IMG/VR virus record: IMGVR_UViG_3300042402_003967
Location: 1-21,854 of that record
Strand: one strand, 5' to 3'
Length of the DNA: 21,854 bases
DNA from: a virus
Within the stretch, counting starts at the first letter, position 1; every line of letters begins with the position of its first letter. The notes below the pieces were generated by a model that saw only the letters and a program-made list of their open reading frames with translations, did not search any database and was not told the origin of the DNA. Positions 1-6,211 of this stretch are shown here, piece by piece. Made by a program: the position numbers and the translations under genes.

Positions 1-1422
1 AAACCCTACTGAAGTGTAAGTTGCTGAACCTTCTCTAATATCAATAGTTGGGAACATTGCACTCATGTATGCTCTATCTTCGATTTGCTTATCGTAAGAA
101 ACGATTAAGTTATTGTGAAGTGTGTTAGAGATTTTAGAGTTCAATTCCAATACCGCTGAACGAGTATTATCCATAATAATGTAACCACTATTTTGGAAAC
201 TCATTGCGTTGTATTGTGTAGTTCTATTACCTGCACCTGCTGATTGTGAATTTGAGATATTGATTTGAGCATCCGAATTGTGGTGAACATAACGAAGTGT
301 TAATTTGTTTTTATCGTTGATGTTCCAGTCAGTTCTAATCAAAAACTTTTTAGAAGCGTTTGTATTAGAATAACCTTCCCACGGACCAGTTACATAATTA
401 AACTTATCTTTCATAAAGTTTGAAAGAGTTTGCATATCAGAATACTTCACACGAGATACTTGTGTACCTGTAAGTGGAGAACCTTCTGAAATCCAAGTTG
501 TACCAGGTTCAGTTCTTTCGATACTCTCGTAGTTACCAAAAATGAATAATTTGTTTTTGATAATTGGAGCACCTAAACGGAAACCTTGTACCTTCTCATC
601 AAATTTAGATGCAGTTACTTTAACACCTCTGGCATTATCACCCACATAACGAGAACTATTATCTCTTTGTGTTTGATATACACTACCTTCAATTTCGTTA
701 GAACCTGAACGAGTAACAGCATTGATACCTGCGCCAGTAAACCCACTCTGACGAATATCAAATGGTGCAACGTTCACCTGTAATTGTTCAATCGCATCCA
801 ATGAAATAGCACTTGCACCGGTTCTACCACCCGCTTGCGCCGATGAACCCAAACCGAAGTTGTTATTAAATTGAGAACCATCGATTGTAAAATTGTTCAA
901 ACGAGAATCTTGTGCTCCAAATGAGTTACCACTACCAAATGGATTATATTTAGTGATACCATCAATTGTTCTAGCACCTGTGATTGGAATAGTAGTTAAT
1001 TCTCTTCTTCCAAATTGTTGTGCCGCACCTGTTTTCTCTTTTGAGAATAAGTTTGATTTGCTACCTGTCACAACCACTTCTTTTAATGCAGTTGCTTCAT
1101 CAATTAAAACAAAATCAATGTTTGATGTAACACCTAACTGAGTGTTTACATCTTTTTCTTCACCTTTTCTAAATCCTACAAAAGATGTGTGGATTACATA
1201 TGGACCACCAACTCTTACTGCTGGTAATACATAAACACCACTTTTGTTCGTTGTAGTTTTGTATTGGGTTCCCGTTGGGGTGTGGGTAGCGTGAATTGTT
1301 GCTCCCGCCAATACTTCTTTCTTTTCATTTTTTACAACACCAGAGATAGTTGAGGTTGTGATTTGTCCAAAACCTACCAATCCAAATGCTGCAAATACTA
1401 ACGATAAAATCGCTTTTTTCAT
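1..1422 (-). CDS. Oar-like TonB-dependent outer-membrane receptor, N-terminal part (runs off left edge)
   Basis: The reading frame is open from the ATG at 1422-1420 to base 1, giving 474 codons without a stop. Residues 1-20 form a signal peptide (MKKAILSLVFAAFGLVGFGQ). Residues about 22-105 are a CarboxypepD_reg-like beta-sandwich (ISGVVKNEKKEVLAGATI, then SGVYVLPAVRVGGPYVI). A plug domain follows from about residue 112 (ALKEVVVTGSK, then RLNNFTIDGSQFNNNFGL and GINAVTRSGSNEIEGSVY), and the beginning of the barrel comes after it. This architecture is that of the Oar/SusC-like receptors of Bacteroidota, which are usually about 1,000 residues, so roughly half is present. Such proteins import ligands through the outer membrane using TonB energy. 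Composition is somewhat GC-richer (about 38% in sampled lines) than the sugar island. The start lies just past a strong terminator, with no clear promoter between them. The receptor family is secure; its presence on phage DNA is the odd point. Confidence 0.9.
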   Translation of the reverse strand, partial: MKKAILSLVFAAFGLVGFGQITTSTISGVVKNEKKEVLAGATIHATHTPTGTQYKTTTNKSGVYVLPAVRVGGPYVIHTSFVGFRKGEEKDVNTQLGVTSNIDFVLIDEATALKEVVVTGSKSNLFSKEKTGAAQQFGRRELTTIPITGARTIDGITKYNPFGSGNSFGAQDSRLNNFTIDGSQFNNNFGLGSSAQAGGRTGASAISLDAIEQLQVNVAPFDIRQSGFTGAGINAVTRSGSNEIEGSVYQTQRDNSSRYVGDNARGVKVTASKFDEKVQGFRLGAPIIKNKLFIFGNYESIERTEPGTTWISEGSPLTGTQVSRVKYSDMQTLSNFMKDKFNYVTGPWEGYSNTNASKKFLIRTDWNINDKNKLTLRYVHHNSDAQINISNSQSAGAGNRTTQYNAMSFQNSGYIIMDNTRSAVLELNSKISNTLHNNLIVSYDKQIEDRAYMSAMFPTIDIREGSATYTSVGF

Positions 1423-1446
1423 GTTTGTTTTTTTAAGTTAAAAAAT

Positions 1447-1479
1447 AAAAAAAGGGTAGAGACTTTCTTTCCCTACCCC
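1447..1479 (-). terminator. Rho-independent terminator after the Hc1-like gene
   Basis: On the minus strand the arm at 1478-1470 (GGGTAGGGA) pairs with the arm at 1462-1454 (TCTCTACCC). This gives nine base pairs including one G-U, with a seven-base loop at 1469-1463. Seven U residues follow (1453-1447), then more A/T. It begins 8 bases after the stop codon of the Hc1-like gene. It would end the long minus-strand transcription unit just before the TonB-receptor start. Confidence 0.85.
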
Positions 1480-1486
1480 GTTGGGT

Positions 1487-1669
1487 TTAATTACTATTTT
1501 TCGTTTCTTCAACAGAGGCCTGGCGATAATCCGTTACCACCTTTTTAAGGTCTCCAATTAAAGTTCTTGCGTTCTTTTGTGATACTTTTGTTGTCTTGTT
1601 GTGTTCTTCTTCGAACTTATTCCACAATTCTTTCATTGTTTGGAATAACTCTTCTTTTTTACTAGCCAT
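1487..1669 (-). CDS. Small Hc1/histone H1-like protein
   Basis: This encodes 60 residues, charged and helical, with no membrane segment. The second half (KNARTLIGDLKKVVTDYRQA, residues 32-51, then SVEETKN) resembles the conserved repeat of Bacteroidota Hc1-type histone-H1-like proteins. Those are about 60 residues and carry a similar R-K-x-M-Q-x-L-K-x-x-x-x-x-I-R pattern. The usual G-T-R before this block is replaced by K-N-A-R. If correct, it would be a small DNA- or nucleoid-associated protein. It is the last gene before the terminator at 1447-1479 and has its own possible promoter at 1695-1709. The resemblance is from memory of the family and could be a generic short helical coincidence. 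Confidence 0.5.
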   Translation of the reverse strand: MASKKEELFQTMKELWNKFEEEHNKTTKVSQKNARTLIGDLKKVVTDYRQASVEETKNSN

Positions 1670-1694
1670 AATTGCTGTTTTTTTGTTTGTTAAG

Positions 1695-1709
1695 TAAATA
1701 TAAGGAAAA
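1695..1709 (-). promoter_or_regulatory. Candidate promoter element upstream of the Hc1-like gene
   Basis: The minus strand reads TTTTCCTTATATTTA, ending 25 bases before the ATG at 1669. It matches 14 of 15 bases of the element before iscU (3270-3284). TATATTTA also resembles the Bacteroidota -7 box (TAnnTTTG) with one mismatch. No clear -33 box was seen. The surroundings are very AT-rich. Confidence 0.4.
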
Positions 1710-1726
1710 TATTTGATACTACCAAA

Positions 1727-1927
1727 TTATCTTCCCCTTTTTCTTTTGAGTTCTAATTCTTTAAGGTAATGCGCTTTCCAATGATATTCAACCGAAACGG
1801 GCCCATTCGGGAATTTCTTCAAGTCATATTTCCAAATAGATTTTGACTCATCATCTTCAAATATGTATTCGAATTTTTGTGGTTTTTCCGTTTTACTAAG
1901 ATTTTCTTTAGAAGTCTTTATACTCAT
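1727..1927 (-). CDS. Small basic protein of unknown function
   Basis: This encodes 66 residues and is not recognised. The N-terminus is lysine-rich, the middle is acidic and aromatic (YIFEDDESKSIWKYDLKKF), followed by NGPVSVEYHW. The C-terminus is strongly basic (KELELKRKRGR). There is no signal peptide and no hydrophobic segment. It lies 27 bases downstream of gmhA and 57 bases upstream of the Hc1-like start, in the same direction. Small ORFans of this kind are common in the accessory regions of large phages. Coding status rests on the intact frame, plausible residue composition and spacing with its neighbours. Confidence 0.6.
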   Translation of the reverse strand: MSIKTSKENLSKTEKPQKFEYIFEDDESKSIWKYDLKKFPNGPVSVEYHWKAHYLKELELKRKRGR

Positions 1928-1954
1928 AACCCAATTGTTAATAATTTATTAATA

Positions 1955-2518
1955 TTAAAAAAGTTTGGATTCAACCAATTCACAGATAATATGACCCAAT
2001 AAAATATGTGATTCTTGTATTCTTGGTGTATCTGATGATGGGACTTTTAAAATATAATCAGATATTTTATTTAATTTTCCACCATCCATTCCAGTTAGAC
2101 TGATTGTTGTGATATTTTTTCCATTTGCAACCTCAAATGCTTTTACTATATTTGCGGAATTACCCGATGTAGATATTCCAATCAATACATCTCCGGCGTT
2201 CATCACACCACCAACCAATCGAGAATATACAGAATCGTAATCGTAATCATTTGCTACTGCTGTTAAATAAGATGTGTTGCAATGTAATGCTTCTGCTGGT
2301 AATGCTTTTCTATCTTTGTAAAATTTCCCAGATAATTCTGCTGCAAGGTGTTGTGCGTCTGCCGCACTTCCACCATTTCCACAAAACATAACTCGATTTC
2401 CTCTTTCGAATGTATTACAAATTACCTCAACTACCGATAAAATCGTTTCGTGAATTTCCGAATCTTTTAGTAATACTTCTTTAATTTCAATAGAATCTTT
2501 TATTATTTTTTCTATCAT
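1955..2518 (-). CDS. gmhA: Phosphoheptose isomerase (SIS domain)
   Basis: GmhA converts sedoheptulose 7-phosphate to D-glycero-D-manno-heptose 7-phosphate, the first step of ADP- or GDP-heptose synthesis in the cytoplasm. The 187 residues are close to the 192 of E. coli GmhA. The SIS signature is clear: CGNGGSAADAQHLAAELSGK at 46-65, with H57 and E61 in the zinc-ligand positions, then ISTSGNSANI and a C-terminal IQESHILLGH supplying Q and H. I start at 2518 rather than at the longer 2539 ATG, because 2518 gives an ATGA overlap with the iscA stop and removes a seven-residue extension foreign to the family. The hddA-like kinase of the next step lies 0.8 kb upstream, separated by iscA and iscU. 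Confidence 0.9.
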   Translation of the reverse strand: MIEKIIKDSIEIKEVLLKDSEIHETILSVVEVICNTFERGNRVMFCGNGGSAADAQHLAAELSGKFYKDRKALPAEALHCNTSYLTAVANDYDYDSVYSRLVGGVMNAGDVLIGISTSGNSANIVKAFEVANGKNITTISLTGMDGGKLNKISDYILKVPSSDTPRIQESHILLGHIICELVESKLF

Positions 2519-2838
2519 AATGCAAAACTTTCCCCACATCCACAGGTTCGGGATGCATTAGGATTTATAAACTGAAATCCTTTTCCATTTAATCCATCCG
2601 AAAATTCCAATTCGGTTCCAAATAGGTATAATAACGATTTATTATCTACTAATATTTTTACTCCCTTATCTTCTGCAAGAGTGTCGGTTGGTTGTTGTTC
2701 GGTATCAAATGAAAGGTCATAAGATAATCCACTACACCCACCACCTTTAACTGCTACTCTTACAAATGGGGTTGCAAAACCACTTTCTTCAATCAGTGAA
2801 TTTAATTTTTTTGCTGCTGTTTCCGATACGGTTATCAT
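2515..2838 (-). CDS. iscA: IscA/HesB-family Fe-S carrier protein
   Basis: This 107-residue A-type Fe-S carrier is full length. It holds the three conserved cysteines: C35 in KGGGCSGLSY, and C99 and C101 in RTCGCGESF near the C-terminus. A-type carriers take clusters from a scaffold such as IscU and pass them to apo-proteins. The start overlaps the iscU stop (TAATG) and the stop overlaps the gmhA start (ATGA), so translation is probably coupled. IscA, ErpA and HesB are hard to separate by eye. iscA is chosen because of the adjacent iscU. No cysteine desulfurase, chaperone or ferredoxin gene is visible in the window, so host partners would be needed. Confidence 0.92.
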   Translation of the reverse strand: MITVSETAAKKLNSLIEESGFATPFVRVAVKGGGCSGLSYDLSFDTEQQPTDTLAEDKGVKILVDNKSLLYLFGTELEFSDGLNGKGFQFINPNASRTCGCGESFAL

Positions 2839-3248
2839 TAGATATGGGTTTCTTCAAATACTAATTCTTCCAAACCTTGTTTTTTTCTATAATCGTTTAT
2901 TGCCGATTTAATAGCATCTTCAGCCAATACTGAACAATGTATCTTTACAGGTGGTAAATTCAATTCCTCCACCAAATCCATATTATCAATTGTTACTGCT
3001 TCATCTAAACTCTTTCCTTTCAACCATTCGGTTGCCAAAGAACTAGCTGCGATTGCAGAACCACAACCAAATGTTTTGAACTTAGCATCGGTTATGATAC
3101 CTTCATTTACTTCAATTTGTAATCTCATTACATCACCACACTCTGGAGCACCTACTAAACCTGTTCCTACATTGTTTTTAGATTTGTCCAAAGTTCCTAC
3201 ATTCTTAGGATTTGCGTAGTGGTCTAAAACTTTGTCACTATATGCCAT
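2838..3248 (-). CDS. iscU: IscU-type Fe-S cluster scaffold
   Basis: This 136-residue scaffold is complete. Its three cluster cysteines are C37 (GAPECGDVM), C62 (FKTFGCGSAIAASS) and C105 (KIHCSVLAEDA), with D39 and H104 also in place. The LPPVK motif at 98-102, the site bound by the HscA chaperone in bacterial Isc systems, is intact. IscU assembles a 2Fe-2S cluster on receiving sulfur from IscS. Every key residue is kept, so the protein is probably active rather than decaying. It starts 36 bases after the hddA-like stop, behind a possible promoter at 3270-3284, and is overlapped by iscA downstream. Confidence 0.95.
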   Translation of the reverse strand: MAYSDKVLDHYANPKNVGTLDKSKNNVGTGLVGAPECGDVMRLQIEVNEGIITDAKFKTFGCGSAIAASSLATEWLKGKSLDEAVTIDNMDLVEELNLPPVKIHCSVLAEDAIKSAINDYRKKQGLEELVFEETHI

Positions 3249-3269
3249 AATTTATCTTATTTACTTTTA

Positions 3270-3284
3270 TAAATATACGGAAAA
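3270..3284 (-). promoter_or_regulatory. Candidate promoter element upstream of iscU
   Basis: The minus strand reads TTTTCCGTATATTTA, ending 21 bases before the iscU ATG. It differs by one base from the element at 1695-1709, and TATATTTA recurs before the gene at 6901. On the plus strand the overlapping bases 3268-3275 spell TATAAATA, the T4 late-promoter consensus, but nothing is encoded in that direction. The minus-strand reading is therefore preferred. Confidence 0.4.
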
Positions 3285-4319
3285 TTATCCAATTTGCCAA
3301 GTCCTGATACCTAATTTGTTCCAAGTAAATGGTTGATGATATCCCATTTTTAATTCATCCAATGCTTTAATCACATCATATTTTGTATTATTCGGACAGT
3401 AGAAAAACATAAATCCACCACCGCCGGCACCGCTTATTTTACCACCGGTTGCACCTGCTTTCATTGCAGTTTCGTATAATAATTCTATTTCAGGTGTGCT
3501 AATACCTTTTGCTAACATTTTCTTTTGCTGAAACCCATAATCCAATATCTCTCCTAAATCATCAATATTACCTTTAATTAGGCAATCCTTCATTAACTTT
3601 GCTTGTTCTACCAACGCGTGAAGTGATAATGTCGATGTTTTATTTTTATCTTTCATTTTTGTAACTTGTTCTTGCAATACATCGGAACTATTACGGGTGA
3701 AATTCGTAAAATAAAGAACTACATTATTTTCCAATTCATCTTGCACACTATCTTTGATACGAAGTGGATTTACTACCACATCATCACCTTTAAATTCCAT
3801 ATAATTCCATCCACCAAATGCTGCTGCGTATTGGTCTTGCTTACCACCATTTTCTCCTAACTCAATTCTTTCAATTTGAATTGCCATTTCTGCAATATCA
3901 TATTCACCCAATGGTAAATTAAACAATTCCATATAAACTCCAATAAGAGAAACTATAAGTGTAGATGAAGTTCCTAATCCACTTCCGGTTGGAACATCTT
4001 GCCAAGTTACAATATCATAACCAAAAGGTTCTAACTTAAATCGTTTACAAATGTGATTGTGCGTTGCTTTAAAGAGCTTTAATCCATAAGAACAATCTAA
4101 CTCACTACTGAAATCATGCTCCTCATATTCATCCTTATTTACCCATTTAAACGTAACTTTAGTATCATCTCTTAATTGTAAGGATGTGTGTGTAAATAAA
4201 CGAATAGTAGTATTGATTACTGCCCCCGTATGATACTTACAATAATCAGGCATATCTGTTCCACCACCACCTAAACTAATTCTGAATGGAACTTTACTCC
4301 TGTAAATTCTTTTCTTCAT
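3285..4319 (-). CDS. hddA: GHMP-family sugar kinase, probable D-glycero-D-manno-heptose 7-phosphate kinase
   Basis: This 344-residue GHMP kinase has all three family motifs: PFRISLGGGGTDMPDY at 11-26, VPTGSGLGTSSTLIVSL at about 109-125 (ATP loop), and KISGAGGGGFMFFY at 294-307. GENGGKQDQYAAAFGG at 155-170 carries the probable catalytic D162. The GGGGTD start and overall length are those of HddA-type kinases, which phosphorylate C1 of heptose 7-phosphate in the GDP-heptose route. gmhA, the preceding step, lies three genes downstream. Neither a GmhB-type phosphatase nor a nucleotidyltransferase is in the window. It overlaps the HNH-like gene by 26 bases. A fucokinase-like specificity cannot be excluded by eye. 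Confidence 0.82.
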   Translation of the reverse strand: MKKRIYRSKVPFRISLGGGGTDMPDYCKYHTGAVINTTIRLFTHTSLQLRDDTKVTFKWVNKDEYEEHDFSSELDCSYGLKLFKATHNHICKRFKLEPFGYDIVTWQDVPTGSGLGTSSTLIVSLIGVYMELFNLPLGEYDIAEMAIQIERIELGENGGKQDQYAAAFGGWNYMEFKGDDVVVNPLRIKDSVQDELENNVVLYFTNFTRNSSDVLQEQVTKMKDKNKTSTLSLHALVEQAKLMKDCLIKGNIDDLGEILDYGFQQKKMLAKGISTPEIELLYETAMKAGATGGKISGAGGGGFMFFYCPNNTKYDVIKALDELKMGYHQPFTWNKLGIRTWQIG

Positions 4320-4881
4320 CTTCGGTTATTTGTCCACCATTCTCTGCATACCAATTTTTAACATTTCTATCTCCTACTAAAAGAAAGAAACAATTGTAGC
4401 AAAGAGGACGGATATTATCTAATTTTCTATTATTCAAATTACCATCAAGGAAATCTATAAGTAGTGGCATTTTACCATCTGTGATTCTTGCTTCACTAAA
4501 TCCACAACTACCACACACTTTTGGAACATACCCACTATCAAATAATTTATTTTTAAATTTATGAAGTGGATAGTGAAGATGTTTTCCATTGATTATATCT
4601 TCAATGTGATATTTTTTATTTTTAATACCCTTTGCTTTTTCAATACCAATACCATATGGGTTTTTCAAATCTTCAAAAATACCATATAGTTTTGCATATT
4701 TTTTGTAGGTGTTATACGATACACCTAACAAACGAGCTGCTTCAAAAGCCGATCGTGATTTTTCTTGTGCTGCTTTGATTTGTGATTCCATTAAAGGCCT
4801 AGCACCCAATCCTCTTTTTGTTGTTCTACTATTTTCTAAATTGGGGAAAAAACCTTCTACTTCTTGATTTTCATTTTCCAT
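4294..4881 (-). CDS. HNH-like zinc-domain protein with N-terminal helix-turn-helix, catalytic histidines missing
   Basis: This encodes 195 residues. Residues 44-68 (AFEAARLLGVSYNTYKKYAK and on) look like a helix-turn-helix. The C-terminal half has the layout of a phage HNH domain: CGSC (C123, C126), then LIDFLDGNLNNRKLDNIRPL, then CYNC (C161, C164). In active HNH nucleases the D-H-I-D-G and C-x-x-C-H positions supply the metal and general-base histidines. Here they are F144 and F165, while N151 is kept. The zinc ligands are intact, so the fold should form, but cutting activity is doubtful. A DNA-binding or regulatory role is an alternative. A perfect inverted repeat lies just upstream at 4898-4913. 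It overlaps the hddA-like start. Confidence 0.72.
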   Translation of the reverse strand: MENENQEVEGFFPNLENSRTTKRGLGARPLMESQIKAAQEKSRSAFEAARLLGVSYNTYKKYAKLYGIFEDLKNPYGIGIEKAKGIKNKKYHIEDIINGKHLHYPLHKFKNKLFDSGYVPKVCGSCGFSEARITDGKMPLLIDFLDGNLNNRKLDNIRPLCYNCFFLLVGDRNVKNWYAENGGQITEDEEKNLQE

Positions 4882-4897
4882 ACTAATAACATTTAAT

Positions 4898-4913
4898 TAT
4901 ACTAATAAGTATA
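4898..4913 (-). promoter_or_regulatory. Inverted repeat / possible operator-promoter before the HNH-like gene
   Basis: TATACT-AATA-AGTATA is a perfect 6-bp inverted repeat in the 32-base gap before the ATG at 4881. Read on the minus strand it includes TATACTTA (4913-4906), one base from TATATTTA and 24 bases before the ATG, the same spacing as the other candidate promoters. A direct repeat of TACTAATAA occurs at 4881-4889 and 4900-4908. The gene it precedes has a helix-turn-helix, so self-regulation is possible. Confidence 0.35.
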
Positions 4914-5360
4914 TCAAACTATTATTTTTATCAATTTGTGGAAAGTATTGTCTGGAGTATCTGATGTATCTAAATCTACAAAAAATTCGGTGGGTGGTTC
5001 ATAATCTAATGCAAACTTATCTTCTCTACCTCTCATTTTTTTAGTATGACAATATATTTCAGTTACTTTGCATTCCGATTTAAGTTGCTCTCTTAATTCT
5101 TTATATGGAGATACTAAACTAATTACTACATCATTTCCACAGCTATCCAAATATTTTGCAATATCAAATGCTTTGTTGATGTTTTTGTATCTACCCTCTT
5201 TTGAATAATCTGTGTTTGGGAATAATTCTCTCAATTGGTCACCGTCTATATGAAATACGGATTTTCTCCAATTTTTCTTATCAGTTTGTAACCACATTTG
5301 TAACTTATTTGCCAAAGTAGTTTTACCACTTCCTGGCTGACCTGTAAATAGGTAAATCAT
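4914..5360 (-). CDS. APS-kinase-like P-loop kinase
   Basis: This 148-residue P-loop protein has Walker A GQPGSGKTT at 7-15. The APS-kinase-like substrate segment HIDGDQLRELF follows at 37-47, then GRYKNINKAFDIAKYL, and VISLVSPYKELREQ where APS kinases have an I-S-P-F/Y-x-x-x-R block. YEPPTEFFVDLDT near the C-terminus also matches the family. CysC makes PAPS, the sulfate donor. This copy is shorter than the usual roughly 200 residues, and no sulfurylase or sulfotransferase is in the window, so its substrate is uncertain. It could equally phosphorylate another small molecule or a nucleic-acid end. It is 2 bases from the HAD gene upstream and 32 bases from the HNH-like gene downstream. Confidence 0.75.
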   Translation of the reverse strand: MIYLFTGQPGSGKTTLANKLQMWLQTDKKNWRKSVFHIDGDQLRELFPNTDYSKEGRYKNINKAFDIAKYLDSCGNDVVISLVSPYKELREQLKSECKVTEIYCHTKKMRGREDKFALDYEPPTEFFVDLDTSDTPDNTFHKLIKIIV

Positions 5361-5362
5361 AA

Positions 5363-6211
5363 CTATTTCTTTTTTAATGCGAATTGTGCTGCTTTATATA
5401 CTTTTGTATCTTTATCGTATCCTAATGCCGTTTTTATTTTAACCATATTTCCTGTTTCAGGATTTTTAACTTTTTTATCCAAATCTTTTGGTAATAATGA
5501 TTTTAAACTCATTTGATTACCTTTTGGTTGTTCTTTTTTAGTTGGCATTTGTTTTTCTTTTTCAGAATGTTTAAATGTATTTTTTGGAAGTTTTGGAGTT
5601 TCATGCTTTACATGTTGAACTTTCATTTTAATGTTTGGATATTTTTCCTTTAATTTAGAAACCGCTGCAACATTTTTATGAGAATCATCTATAAAGAAAA
5701 CATCATTATATCCTTTCTTAATCTTGTCCTCAATCCAATCTGCTTTCTTTTGTGGGTCAGAATCTCCCAATGCTACAACATATATACCTTCCAATCCAAT
5801 ATCTTTTAGGTAATTTTTAACTGGTTCATAAACACTTCTTGCAGTAAGGATTACAACTTTTCTTTCACCTTCTGCTCTTACTACCGTTTTAAGTAATCTG
5901 GTAACACCTTTAATTTCCTGTGGTTGATTTACTTTTTCAAAATCAGAAAAATCAAATTGGTCATCTGATTTTGGTTCGTATATTGCGTATTCTCCAGGAG
6001 TTAATTTTGATTCTTTACCATCACCATGTTTAACATAAATGTGTGATTTTGTTTTTACTAATGTATCATCAAAGTCAAATACTCTTAACTTTTTATTTTC
6101 ATCGGCTTCATTTATTGATTTAAACGCACTTGCAAAGGGATTGGAATAAATTTTTCCAAATTCAACTTTCATTCCGTTCCACAAACCATTTATAAATGAA
6201 TTCTTAACCAT
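5363..6211 (-). CDS. HAD-superfamily hydrolase (phage type)
   Basis: This encodes 282 residues. HAD motifs are in order: RVFDFDDTLV with nucleophile D46 and acid D48; VVILTARS (T123); a lysine at 155-156 (DPQKKADWIEDK); and VFFIDDSHKN with D175 and D176. This is a phosphatase or polynucleotide-phosphatase-like core, as seen in many phage accessory proteins. A separate C-terminal segment from about residue 230 (SLKSLLPKDLDKKVKNPETG, then VKIKTALGYDKDTKVYKAA) is joined through a Lys/Pro-rich linker and is not part of the HAD fold. I do not call it GmhB, because GmhB has a D-R-D-G-T-L-N start and is under 200 residues. It overlaps the upstream coiled-coil gene by 8 bases. M14 is a possible shorter start. 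Confidence 0.8.
   Translation of the reverse strand: MVKNSFINGLWNGMKVEFGKIYSNPFASAFKSINEADENKKLRVFDFDDTLVKTKSHIYVKHGDGKESKLTPGEYAIYEPKSDDQFDFSDFEKVNQPQEIKGVTRLLKTVVRAEGERKVVILTARSVYEPVKNYLKDIGLEGIYVVALGDSDPQKKADWIEDKIKKGYNDVFFIDDSHKNVAAVSKLKEKYPNIKMKVQHVKHETPKLPKNTFKHSEKEKQMPTKKEQPKGNQMSLKSLLPKDLDKKVKNPETGNMVKIKTALGYDKDTKVYKAAQFALKKK

Noticed and set aside
893-1141. Plus-strand open frame of 82 codons inside the receptor gene
   Set aside because: It is antisense to clear receptor plug coding sequence and its product has no recognisable features.
1935-1960. AT-only inverted repeat downstream of gmhA as a terminator
   Set aside because: The arms contain only A and T, and no stable stem or clear U-tract in the right place is seen.
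2519-2539. Longer start for gmhA
   Set aside because: The seven extra residues are unlike GmhA and run into iscA coding sequence; the ATG at 2518 gives a standard ATGA overlap.
5363-6211. HAD protein as GmhB of the heptose pathway
   Set aside because: Motif I is D-F-D-D-T rather than D-R-D-G-T, the protein is too long, and GmhB zinc-loop cysteines are absent.
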